Shown one piece after another: positions 34,078-41,733 of a stretch of 64,000 bases of DNA. The notes beneath the pieces were generated by a model. It was not told the DNA's origin. It saw only the letters and a list, made by a program, of their open reading frames with translations, and ran no database searches. The stretch spans positions 1 to 64,000 of the forward strand of contig NZ_JARUXC010000006.1 of assembly GCF_030433855.1 (NCBI RefSeq), given 5' to 3'. Within the stretch, counting starts at the first letter, position 1. Each line of letters opens with the position of its first letter. The translations under genes were made by a program, and so were the position numbers. Source of the DNA: Agreia sp. PsM10 (GTDB taxonomy: Bacteria > Actinomycetota > Actinomycetes > Actinomycetales > Microbacteriaceae).

Positions 34078-34869
34078 CTACAGCAGGGTTGTCAGCACTC
34101 CGCCGTCGGCGCGCAGGGCGGCTCCGTTCGTCGCCGACGAGAGCGGGCTCGCCAGGTAGGCGGCCAGGTGGGCGATCTCGTCGGCGTCGATGAAGCGCTC
34201 GAGCAGAGAGGTGTGATTCGCGCCGATGATCGCCGACTTCAGCTGCTCGGTCGGCACCCCCTGAGCCTGTGCGATGCGGTCGACGGTCGCCGCGACGCCG
34301 TCGGAGTAGGTCGGACCTCCCAGGATCGTATTCACCGTCACGGCTGTGCCGCGGGTGAGTTTGGCCAGGCCGTTGCCCAGCGCGATCGTGGCCGCCTTGG
34401 TCACGCCGTAGTGCACCATGTCGACGGGCACACTCACGCCCGATTCGCTCGAGATGAACAGGATGCGACCCCATCGCCGTGCGAGCATGTGCGGAAGCAG
34501 GGCCCGCGACAGACGCACCCCGCTCATCAGGTTGACGTCGAGGTAGCGCGCCCAGTCGGCATCCGTGATGTCGGCGAAGGGCGTGACGTCGAAGAGGCCC
34601 ACGTTATTGATCAGGATGTCGACACGACCGATCGACTCGATCAGTCGCTGCACGTCGGCGACGTCTGAGAAGTCGGCGGCGATCCCCGTGACGACGGCAC
34701 CGGAGACCTCGCTGCGCAGGCGCTGCACCGACTCCTGCACCCGTGCGTCATCCCGACCGTTGATCACGACCTCGACGCCCTCCTGAAGCAGCGCCCTCGC
34801 GATCGCGTAGCCGATGCCCTGAGTCGAGCCGCTGATGAAGGCGCGTTTGTCGGCGAGTTGCAGATCCAT
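34078..34869 (-). CDS. Short-chain dehydrogenase/reductase
   Basis: A 263-residue SDR. Cofactor motif ISGSTQGIGYAIA, NNVG strand, catalytic Ser in LFISSESGVSV, and YGVTKAATIAL (Y-x-x-x-K). The Thr-Gln spacing after the Gly-rich turn suggests NADPH. It is divergent from a MarR regulator with paired operators between them. Substrate unknown. Confidence 0.92.
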   Translation of the reverse strand: MDLQLADKRAFISGSTQGIGYAIARALLQEGVEVVINGRDDARVQESVQRLRSEVSGAVVTGIAADFSDVADVQRLIESIGRVDILINNVGLFDVTPFADITDADWARYLDVNLMSGVRLSRALLPHMLARRWGRILFISSESGVSVPVDMVHYGVTKAATIALGNGLAKLTRGTAVTVNTILGGPTYSDGVAATVDRIAQAQGVPTEQLKSAIIGANHTSLLERFIDADEIAHLAAYLASPLSSATNGAALRADGGVLTTLL

Positions 34870-34883
34870 GGGGTTTTGTCCTT

Positions 34884-34936
34884 TTTTACTTGACTGGGTA
34901 AGTAAAAGGTAAACGAATTCACTTGACTGAGCAACT
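34884..34936. promoter_or_regulatory. Paired MarR operators
   Basis: TTTTACTT (34884-34891) and AAGTAAAA (34900-34907) form a perfect inverted repeat. The same box, ACTTGACTGxGxAAxT, occurs at 34888-34903 and again at 34921-34936, 33 bp apart (three helical turns), between the SDR and MarR genes. Strong candidate for dual-site autoregulation. Confidence 0.7.
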
Positions 34937-34955
34937 AAAGGGGTAGCCTTGGACT

Positions 34956-35441
34956 ATGAGCAACGAGTCCGACGGATCACCTCTCACCGGCGACGACCTG
35001 GCCACTTGGGCGGCGCTCGCAACTGTTCTCGAGTGGCTGCCGCCCGCGCTCGACGCCCGACTCGTGCGCGACTTCGATCTCACCCACTTCGAGTACGGCA
35101 TCCTCTACGCCCTGGCCACGTCACCCGAGCGGACCCTTCGCATGACCGTGCTCGCGGGCTACGCGAACAGTTCGCTCTCGCGGCTGTCACGAGCGGCGAC
35201 CCGACTCGAAGGGCGCGGGTGGATTTCGCGCACGCGTGACCCCGCTGACGGGCGCTCGACTCTTGCGCTGCTCACCGCGCAGGGTCTCGAGGTGTTCGAG
35301 AAGGCCACTCCCGTGCACGAGCAGAATGTCAGAGAACTGGTGCTCGACCCCCTCACCAGCGCTCAGAAGAACCAGCTGCGTGCGATCAGCCGTCGCATCC
35401 AGCAGGCGATCCGCGCGAACGACGGGTGGGCGCCGCGGTAG
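34956..35441 (+). CDS. MarR family transcriptional regulator
   Basis: A 161-residue regulator: LTHFEYGILYALATSPERTLRMTVLAGYANSSLSRLSRAATRLEGRGWISRTRDPADGRSTLALLT shows the MarR winged helix with the DxR wing motif (DPADGR). It is divergent from the SDR gene, which it presumably represses together with itself. Confidence 0.93.
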   Translation: MSNESDGSPLTGDDLATWAALATVLEWLPPALDARLVRDFDLTHFEYGILYALATSPERTLRMTVLAGYANSSLSRLSRAATRLEGRGWISRTRDPADGRSTLALLTAQGLEVFEKATPVHEQNVRELVLDPLTSAQKNQLRAISRRIQQAIRANDGWAPR

Positions 35442-35462
35442 CCACCGCCGTCCAGGCTCGAA

Positions 35463-35523
35463 CGGGAGGAGATTCGGGGCCACCGACACCCATAGGGGCG
35501 CGCAACCCATGAATCTCCGCCCG
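35463..35523. terminator. Inverted repeat between MarR and response regulator genes
   Basis: CGGGAGGAGATTC (35463-35475) pairs with GAATCTCCGCCCG (35511-35523) with one mismatch and a 35-nt loop, between convergent genes. Possible bidirectional terminator. Confidence 0.45.
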
Positions 35524-35543
35524 AAAACTCCGCGGCGGCGGAC

Positions 35544-36170
35544 TCAGCGCAGGATGCCTCGGGTGCGGGCCTCGGAGACGGCCGCGGTGCGCGAGCTCAC
35601 GCCCAGCTTCGTGAAGATGTGGGCGAGATGCGACTTGACGGTGGTCTCGCTCACGAAGAGGTCGCCGGCGACCTCGGTATTGGAGCGGCCGGAGGCCACC
35701 AGCTCGAGAACCTCGATCTCGCGAGAGCTCAGGCTCGCCTGGGGCGCACGCATGCGGCTGAGCAGGCGCGACGCGATCACCGGCGCGAGGGCGCTCTCAC
35801 CCGCAGCGGCCGCCCGCACGGCCGCGATGAGCTCGTGCGGCGGCGCGTCCTTGAGCAGGTAGCCGCTGGCGCCGGCCTCGACGGCGCCCAGGATGTCGGC
35901 GTCGGAGTCGTAGTTCGTGAGCACCAGCACGTAAGGCGCCGCATCGAGAGCCCGGATGCGGCGGGTCGCGTCGGCGCCCGTGGCCCGTGACCGGGCCCCG
36001 AACTGCAGGTCCATCAGAACGACATCCGGATTCTCGTGCACGGTCGCGGCCACCGCCTCGTCGGGAGTCGCGGCCTCGGCCACGACCTCGATGTCGTCTT
36101 CGAGACCGAAAAGCGCGATGAGGCCGGAACGCACGATGGGATGGTCGTCGGCGACGACGAGCCTGATCAC
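35544..36170 (-). CDS. LuxR/NarL family response regulator
   Basis: A 208-residue response regulator from a GTG at 36170 that overlaps the stop of the sensor kinase (GTGA). Receiver: VVADDHPIVRSG (acidic pair), phosphoacceptor Asp in VVLMDLQFG, Lys in YLLKDAPP. Output: NarL-type HTH LSSREIEVLELVASGRSNTEVAGDLFVSETTVKSHLAHIFTKLG. It presumably controls the divergent ABC transporter at 37518-39283. Confidence 0.94.
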   Translation of the reverse strand: MIRLVVADDHPIVRSGLIALFGLEDDIEVVAEAATPDEAVAATVHENPDVVLMDLQFGARSRATGADATRRIRALDAAPYVLVLTNYDSDADILGAVEAGASGYLLKDAPPHELIAAVRAAAAGESALAPVIASRLLSRMRAPQASLSSREIEVLELVASGRSNTEVAGDLFVSETTVKSHLAHIFTKLGVSSRTAAVSEARTRGILR

Positions 36171-37354
36171 GAGACGTTCTCGAGCGCGAGTTCGACCGCG
36201 AGCGTCGTGCCGCTCCCAGGCGAGGAGTCGACGATCAGCTCTCCGCCGAGCTGTCCGACGCGTTCCCGGGCCGCCTGCAGGCCGAACGAGTCGGACCGGC
36301 CGCCCCGCGCATCCGGCACCTGCCCCGGGTCGAAGCCCGTGCCGTCGTCGACGATGCTGAAGCGCAGCCGACGATCCTGCACCTCGAGGGTGATCGTCGC
36401 CTCCGCGGCGTGAGCGTGCTGAATGATGTTCGCGACGGCGCCCTGGGCGATGCGCAGGAGCGCGGTCTGCAGGTGCATGGGCAGCGGGGCCGCATCGGAG
36501 ACGCGCACGGTCACCTGCAGTCCCTGCGTTCGCCACGGGCCCGACGCGAGTCGACGAAGCGCCCCGCCGAGGCCGTTGTCGTCGAGCTGCGGGGGCGTCA
36601 GTTCGCTGATGAAGCGTCGGGCGTCTGCAAGATTGTCGGCCGCGGTCTCGCGGGCGAGCCGGATGTGCTCCACGCCCGGCCGCTCGGGGTCGGCCCTCTC
36701 GGCCGCGTGCAGCAGCATCTGGATGCTCGACAGTCCCTGGGCGAGGGTGTCATGGATCTCGCGGGCGAGCCGGGCGCGTTCGGCGAGCACGCCGGACTCG
36801 TGCTCGGTGGCGGCGAGCTGGCCGCGGGCTGCCAGGAGCTCCTGCACCAGGGCCTCGCGCTGCTGCGCCTCCTGCGCGAGCGCCTGGTAGCCGAGGCCGA
36901 TGAGCAAGGCGACGCCCGCGCCCACGATCGGGCCGACGACCCCGCCGACGCTCCATCCGCCATGGACGCCCAGGGCGCAGATCGCGACGACGGTCGCGAT
37001 CACGATCGCGCCGGAACCCCACCACCGGCCGAGTAGATGCAGGAAGAGGAAGAACAGAGGGAAGACGAGATAGGCGGCCTCGGGCGTCAGCCATAGGAGG
37101 GCGACCCACTCGACGATGAGTGCTGCGAGCCACACCAATGCGGGCGGGCGGCCTCGACCGCGCGCGATCCCGGCCACGAATCCCCCGGCCGCGTAGGTGG
37201 CCATCAGCAGGATCGCCAGCGCGACGACCGCCGGGCTCGCATCGGTCGGCGCCGCGATCGCGCGAACGACGACCAGCCCCGCGAGCACGGCGAAGAGAAC
37301 GTGAAGACCGGTGCGCAGGCCCACGAAGACCGGGGTGAGCGCGGTGTGGGCCAT
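36167..37354 (-). CDS. NarL-type sensor histidine kinase
   Basis: A 395-residue membrane kinase. The N-terminal ~150 residues contain four to six short membrane helices with no large extracellular domain, as in bacitracin/envelope-stress sensors. Dimerisation and phosphoacceptor His lie in LAREIHDTLAQGLSSIQ (HisKA_3), followed by a GHKL ATPase domain with IVDDGTGFDPG and SFGLQAARERVGQLGG. Together with the response regulator and the adjacent ABC transporter it makes a sensing-export module. Confidence 0.93.
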   Translation of the reverse strand: MAHTALTPVFVGLRTGLHVLFAVLAGLVVVRAIAAPTDASPAVVALAILLMATYAAGGFVAGIARGRGRPPALVWLAALIVEWVALLWLTPEAAYLVFPLFFLFLHLLGRWWGSGAIVIATVVAICALGVHGGWSVGGVVGPIVGAGVALLIGLGYQALAQEAQQREALVQELLAARGQLAATEHESGVLAERARLAREIHDTLAQGLSSIQMLLHAAERADPERPGVEHIRLARETAADNLADARRFISELTPPQLDDNGLGGALRRLASGPWRTQGLQVTVRVSDAAPLPMHLQTALLRIAQGAVANIIQHAHAAEATITLEVQDRRLRFSIVDDGTGFDPGQVPDARGGRSDSFGLQAARERVGQLGGELIVDSSPGSGTTLAVELALENVS

Positions 37355-37517
37355 GAATCGAACTCTACGCGTCGGCCCGGCGGCCGCATCGTCCGAAAGG
37401 ACGACTCCCCAGCCCGTCGATCGGTCGCGGGCGGCCGTGCGTCAGACGGATGCCACGGCGATGGTCCCACGGAAAAGTGAGAGAGGTCACCGCACCGGTG
37501 GCACGAAAGGACACTCC

Positions 37518-38582
37518 ATGTTCGTCGCCCTTCGCGACCTGCGCTTCGCCCGGGGCCGGTTCATTCTCATCGGCTCGGTCGTGGCCCTCATCACCATCCT
37601 CGTCGGGTTCCTCAGCGGCCTCACCGGAGGGCTCGCCACCCAGAACATCTCGGCCATCCTCCAGCTCCCCGGCGACCGCATCGTCTTCTCGACGACCGCC
37701 GGCGAGAGCGCGAGCTACTCCGACTCGGCGATCACGAAGCAGCAGGCCGCGGCCTGGGCCTCGACGGCCGGCGTCACCTCGGTGCTGCCGATCGGTATCA
37801 GCCAGACCCGCGCCGAGGCGGGCGGCACTCGGGCAGCGATCGCCGTGTTCGGCGTGCAGCCGGGCTTCACCGGGGCCGCGCCCACGCAGAGCGGGCACGT
37901 GAGCCTTGCAGCTCCGGCCGCGAAGGCCCTCGGGGTCGAGGTGGGCGGCTCCGTGACGATCGGAGGCAGCGACTGCGTCGTCGACAGTGTCGACGGCGAC
38001 GCCTGGTACAGCCACACCCCGGTCGTCTGGATGACCCTCACAGACTGGCAGGCCTACGCGGCGGCCACCGGCAGCCCCGACAGCTACGCGACCGTGCTCG
38101 CCGCATCCGGAACGCCCGACTGGGCCGCCGCCGACACGGCCACCGTGTCGATCTCGGAAAGCGTGGTGGGCTCACTCACCGCGCTCAGCGCGTTCCGCTC
38201 GGAGATCGGCTCGCTGCTGCTCATGGTGGCGATGCTCTTCGGCATCTCAGGTCTTGTGATCGGCGCGTTCTTCACCGTCTGGACCATGCAGCGACAGGGC
38301 GACATCGCCGTTCTCAAGGCGCTCGGGGCGAGTACGCGATCTCTTCGAACGGATGCGCTGGGCCAGGCCCTCATCGTTCTGGTCGCGGGCATCGGGGTCG
38401 GCCTCGGCATCGTGACCGCGCTCGGGCTGCTCGCCGGCTCCGCGCTCCCCTTTCTTCTGAGCCCCCTGACCACCCTGTTGCCCGGGGCGATCATGATCGT
38501 TCTCGGCCTCGCCGGAGCCGCCTTCGCGCTCCGCACCATCACCTCTTCCGACCCACTCACCGCTCTAGGGAGCACCCGATGA
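37518..38582 (+). CDS. MacB/FtsX-type ABC transporter permease
   Basis: A 354-residue permease: helix 1 (FILIGSVVALITILVGFLSGLT), a periplasm-facing domain of ~190 residues, then three helices (LLLMVAMLFGISGLVIGAFFTVWT; LIVLVAGIGVGLGIVTALGLL; AIMIVLGLAGAAFAL) ending in DPLTALGST, the FtsX/MacB C-terminus. GAAAGG precedes the ATG at 37518. The stop overlaps the ATPase start (ATGA). Likely exports antimicrobial or hydrophobic compounds under two-component control. Confidence 0.9.
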   Translation: MFVALRDLRFARGRFILIGSVVALITILVGFLSGLTGGLATQNISAILQLPGDRIVFSTTAGESASYSDSAITKQQAAAWASTAGVTSVLPIGISQTRAEAGGTRAAIAVFGVQPGFTGAAPTQSGHVSLAAPAAKALGVEVGGSVTIGGSDCVVDSVDGDAWYSHTPVVWMTLTDWQAYAAATGSPDSYATVLAASGTPDWAAADTATVSISESVVGSLTALSAFRSEIGSLLLMVAMLFGISGLVIGAFFTVWTMQRQGDIAVLKALGASTRSLRTDALGQALIVLVAGIGVGLGIVTALGLLAGSALPFLLSPLTTLLPGAIMIVLGLAGAAFALRTITSSDPLTALGSTR

Positions 38583-39283
38583 TCCGCCTGAACGACGTCA
38601 CCCTCACCTTCCCCGACGGCGAGAGCCGCATCACCGCGATCGACCACGTCTCACTCGTCGCGCATCCCGGCACCGTCACCGGAATCACGGGGCCCAGCGG
38701 CTCGGGTAAGTCGAGCCTGCTCGCCGTGGCGGCCACTCTCATCCGGCCCGACTCGGGCGAGGTTCTCATCGACGGGCTCGATGCCGGCCGGCTGAGCGCC
38801 GCGGAGGCGACCGAGCTGCGCCGCGAGAAGATCGGCATCGTCTTCCAGCAGTCCAACCTGATCCCGTCGCTCACGGCCCTGGAGCAGCTCGTCGTCATGA
38901 ACGAACTCGGCGCACGGGGTACGCGGGCCGGCCGCCGGGGCCGCGCCGTCGCATCCGATCGCGCAGCGATGCTTCTGGATGCCGTCGGCCTGGCCGACCA
39001 GCGCCACAAACGGCCCCATCAGCTGTCAGGCGGGCAGCGGCAGAGGGTGAACATCGCCCGCTCGCTGATGAACGACCCGGCCGTTCTGCTGGTCGACGAG
39101 CCGACGAGCGCCCTCGACCAGGAGAGGGGCGCCGGCATCATCGAGCTCATCCTGCGGCTCACGGACGAGCTAGACACCAGCACCCTGCTCGTGACGCACG
39201 ATCTCCTGCACCTGCCTCGGATGCACGGGGCGCTGCGCCTGGTCGACGGCGCGATGGTCGACGGTCGAGTGGCGGCGGCGTAG
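38579..39283 (+). CDS. MacB/LolD-type ABC transporter ATPase
   Basis: A 234-residue ATPase: Walker A GPSGSGKSS, Q-loop VFQQSNLIP, signature QLSGGQRQRVNIARSL, Walker B VLLVDEPTSALD, H-loop VTHD. It partners the FtsX-type permease with which it overlaps by four bases. Confidence 0.94.
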   Translation: MIRLNDVTLTFPDGESRITAIDHVSLVAHPGTVTGITGPSGSGKSSLLAVAATLIRPDSGEVLIDGLDAGRLSAAEATELRREKIGIVFQQSNLIPSLTALEQLVVMNELGARGTRAGRRGRAVASDRAAMLLDAVGLADQRHKRPHQLSGGQRQRVNIARSLMNDPAVLLVDEPTSALDQERGAGIIELILRLTDELDTSTLLVTHDLLHLPRMHGALRLVDGAMVDGRVAAA

Positions 39284-39306
39284 TCCCTGCCGTCGCCGCG
39301 CGGCGC

Positions 39307-39364
39307 CGAGTTGCAGAAAACGGCCGCCTCCCCGCAGAGGGAGGCGGCTATTTCGGGCAACTCG
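39307..39364. terminator. Nested hairpin terminator between ABC and MFS genes
   Basis: Inner arms GCCGCCTCCC (39323-39332) and GGGAGGCGGC (39339-39348); outer arms CGAGTTGC (39307-39314) and GCAACTCG (39357-39364). An A-run (GAAAA) and T-run (TTTC) flank the inner stem, so it works as a classical terminator for both convergent genes. Confidence 0.8.
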
Positions 39365-39387
39365 ATGAGCCTGCGTCGCGACGCGGC

Positions 39388-40893
39388 CTACTTCGCGTCG
39401 GCGTCGACCTCCAGCTCGTCGAAGTCGTCGACTCCGGCGGCGGCGGCCTCGCGGCGGCGTGCACGCAGCGACGGGGCGACGAGCGCTGCGAGGATCGCGA
39501 GCACTCCGACTCCGGCCGAGGCCCAGAAGCCGATCGTGAACGCCTCGTCGGTCGGCGCGCCCTGGGCGGTCACGTTCGACGAGAGCAGGGCGGCGATGAC
39601 CGCTGTTCCGATGCTGCTTCCGATCGTGCGGATGACCGTGTTCGCGCTGATCGCCTCGCTCGTCTGGGCGGCGGGGACGCTCTCGACGATGGCGTTCGAC
39701 GTGGCGGCGAGCGCCATGCCGATGCCGATTCCGGTGAGGATGCCCGAGACCAGGATCTGCCATTCCTCGGCGTGGCCGAGCGCCGGGATGATGAAGGCGA
39801 CCGCCACGGAGACGCCTCCGATGATCATGGGGATCTTCGGCCCGATCTTGCGGATCAGGGTGCCGGCCGCCACGCCGGACAGCACCATCGCGACGACGGT
39901 CGGCAGCAGGTAGAGCCCCGACTCGCTCACCGACTTGCCGAAGCCGTAGCCGAGCGCGCTGGGCAGCTGCAGAAGGGTCGGAACGAGGATGAAGGTGCCG
40001 AACATCGCGAAGCCGAACGCGAGCGCCACGATGTGAGCCGTCCAGACGCCGCGGTGCTGGAACAGGCGCATGTCGATCAGCGGCTCCTTCACCCGCAGCT
40101 CGACGAACACGAAGACCACGAGCGCGACGGCGCCGAGAACGAGCAGGCCCACGGTCTTGCTGTCGCCCCAGCCCCACTTCTGGCCCTCGCCGATGGCGAG
40201 CAGCAGCGCGACGAGACCGACAGACAGGATGCCGGTGCCCACCAGGTCGAGACGGCCCGGTGTGCGCCGGGTCGACTCCGGGATGCCGAAGATCGCACCG
40301 AGAAGGGCGATCGCCACGAGGATGGCCGGCAGCCAGAACAGCCAGTGCCACGAGAGCGCCTCGACGATGGGGCCGGCGGCGACGATGCCGACGCCCGCGC
40401 CGATGCCGAAGATGGCCGAGAGCAGACCGATCGTCACGCTGACGCGCTCCCTCGGCAACTCGTCGCGCACGATGCCGATCGAGAGCGGCATCACAGCGCC
40501 GGCTGCGCCCTGCAGCACGCGGGCCACGATCAGCACACCGAGGTTCGGGGCGAGGGCGGCAAGTACGGTGCCGACGAGAAGGAGTGCCAGCACGACAATG
40601 ATGACCTTGCGCTTGCCGACCATGTCGCCGAGACGACCGAGGATGGGCGTGAGCACCGAGGCGGAGAGCAGATAGGCCGTGAGAACCCAGCTCGCATCCG
40701 AGGTGGCGACGCCGAGGTCGGATCCGATGGTGCCGAGCGCCGGTGCGACGAGCGACTGCAGCACGGCGAACGAGAGCCCGCCCAGCGACAGGAACAGCAC
40801 GATCGCGACGGACCGGGACCCGGGCGTCTTGACGGCCGCGCCCGACTGAGCGCGGACGGACCCGGTCGACGGGCCCTGGGTGGTGACGGACAT
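39388..40893 (-). CDS. MFS drug:H+ antiporter, DHA2 (14-helix) type
   Basis: A 501-residue transporter with about 14 helices. DASWVLTAYLLSASVLTPILGRLGDMVGKRK contains MFS motif A (GRLGDMVGKRK), and the motif C region is GAGVGIVAAGPIVEA, characteristic of antiporters. Start ATG 40893 has AGGAG upstream. It is divergent from a TetR gene, the standard efflux/repressor pair. Confidence 0.94.
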   Translation of the reverse strand: MSVTTQGPSTGSVRAQSGAAVKTPGSRSVAIVLFLSLGGLSFAVLQSLVAPALGTIGSDLGVATSDASWVLTAYLLSASVLTPILGRLGDMVGKRKVIIVVLALLLVGTVLAALAPNLGVLIVARVLQGAAGAVMPLSIGIVRDELPRERVSVTIGLLSAIFGIGAGVGIVAAGPIVEALSWHWLFWLPAILVAIALLGAIFGIPESTRRTPGRLDLVGTGILSVGLVALLLAIGEGQKWGWGDSKTVGLLVLGAVALVVFVFVELRVKEPLIDMRLFQHRGVWTAHIVALAFGFAMFGTFILVPTLLQLPSALGYGFGKSVSESGLYLLPTVVAMVLSGVAAGTLIRKIGPKIPMIIGGVSVAVAFIIPALGHAEEWQILVSGILTGIGIGMALAATSNAIVESVPAAQTSEAISANTVIRTIGSSIGTAVIAALLSSNVTAQGAPTDEAFTIGFWASAGVGVLAILAALVAPSLRARRREAAAAGVDDFDELEVDADAK

Positions 40894-40912
40894 GACTCTC
40901 CTCGATGTAAGC

Positions 40913-40974
40913 ACTTGCTGACTTGATGAGTATTCACCACTCGATGACCTCTGTCAACAATCGTTTACTTGCTG
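40913..40974. promoter_or_regulatory. MFS promoter and ACTTGCTG repeats
   Basis: On the minus strand TTGACA (40957-40952) and AATACT (40934-40929), 17 bp apart, make a good promoter for the MFS gene. ACTTGCTG at 40913-40920 is followed directly by ACTTGATG (40921-40928) and recurs at 40967-40974, flanking the promoter. These are candidate half-sites for the divergent TetR. Confidence 0.55.
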
Positions 40975-41011
40975 GCGGGGGCGCCGCTACAGTGGACGGA
41001 GGAGTTGATAC

Positions 41012-41671
41012 ATGAGCAACGAGACACAGTCGTCGACAGCAGACCTCGGCGAGGCCGCCCCGGGAGCGGACGGCGAACTGATCCGCTCCGGTCGCGATGC
41101 CACCGCAACGCGGCGAGCCCTGGTGCGCGCAGCCCGCCGCCGCTTCGCGACAGACGGCTACCGCGCGACGACCGTGAGGCGGATCGCCTCCGACGTGGGC
41201 GTGAACGTAGCCCTGATCAACCGCTACTTCGTCTCGAAGGAGGGGCTGTTCGAGGCCTGCATGCTGCGCACCTCCGACGAGCTCGAGACGCAGGCGTCCA
41301 CGCCATCGAAGAGCATCGACGAGGTCATCGAGCGCCTCATCGAACACGTCGTCAACGCGCCCGACCGCGATGACCCGCTGCAGCTCCTTCTCCTCCTGCG
41401 CTCCTCGGGAGACGAGAACGCCGATCTCATCCGCCGCAGGACCCTCGAGCACTTCACCCGCCGGCTCGCCGCCGCGGCCGGCTGGAGACCCGACGATCGC
41501 GAGAGCGAGGCCATCCTGCTGCGCGCCCAGCTCGCGATCGCGACCTCGCTCGGTGTGGTGATGCTGCGAACCTCGGCCGCCGTGCAGCCCGTGGCCTCTG
41601 CCAGCGGCGACGACCTGACCGCACCCCTGCGGCAGATTTTCGGTGTGCTGCTCGGCCGATCCGAGCAGTAG
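41012..41671 (+). CDS. TetR family regulator of the MFS exporter
   Basis: A 219-residue regulator. HTH: RAARRRFATDGYRATTVRRIASDVGVNVALINRYFVSKEGLFEA (residues ~38-80). The C-terminal region is the TetR_C type with LRTSAAVQPV near the end. The stop codon TAG is itself the first arm of the terminator that follows. Confidence 0.92.
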   Translation: MSNETQSSTADLGEAAPGADGELIRSGRDATATRRALVRAARRRFATDGYRATTVRRIASDVGVNVALINRYFVSKEGLFEACMLRTSDELETQASTPSKSIDEVIERLIEHVVNAPDRDDPLQLLLLLRSSGDENADLIRRRTLEHFTRRLAAAAGWRPDDRESEAILLRAQLAIATSLGVVMLRTSAAVQPVASASGDDLTAPLRQIFGVLLGRSEQ

Positions 41672-41733
41672 GTACCCGCGCGGACAGCAGTTGCCGGCGC
41701 ACCGGCAACTGCTGTCCTGAACGGCGACTACTG
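41666..41733. terminator. Bidirectional hairpin terminator using both stop codons
   Basis: Perfect 16-bp inner arms GGACAGCAGTTGCCGG (41682-41697) and its complement (41702-41717), loop CGCA; outer arms CAGTAG (41666-41671) and CTACTG (41728-41733) contain the TAG stops of the convergent TetR and HtaA genes. A member of the CCGG-core hairpin family. Confidence 0.85.
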
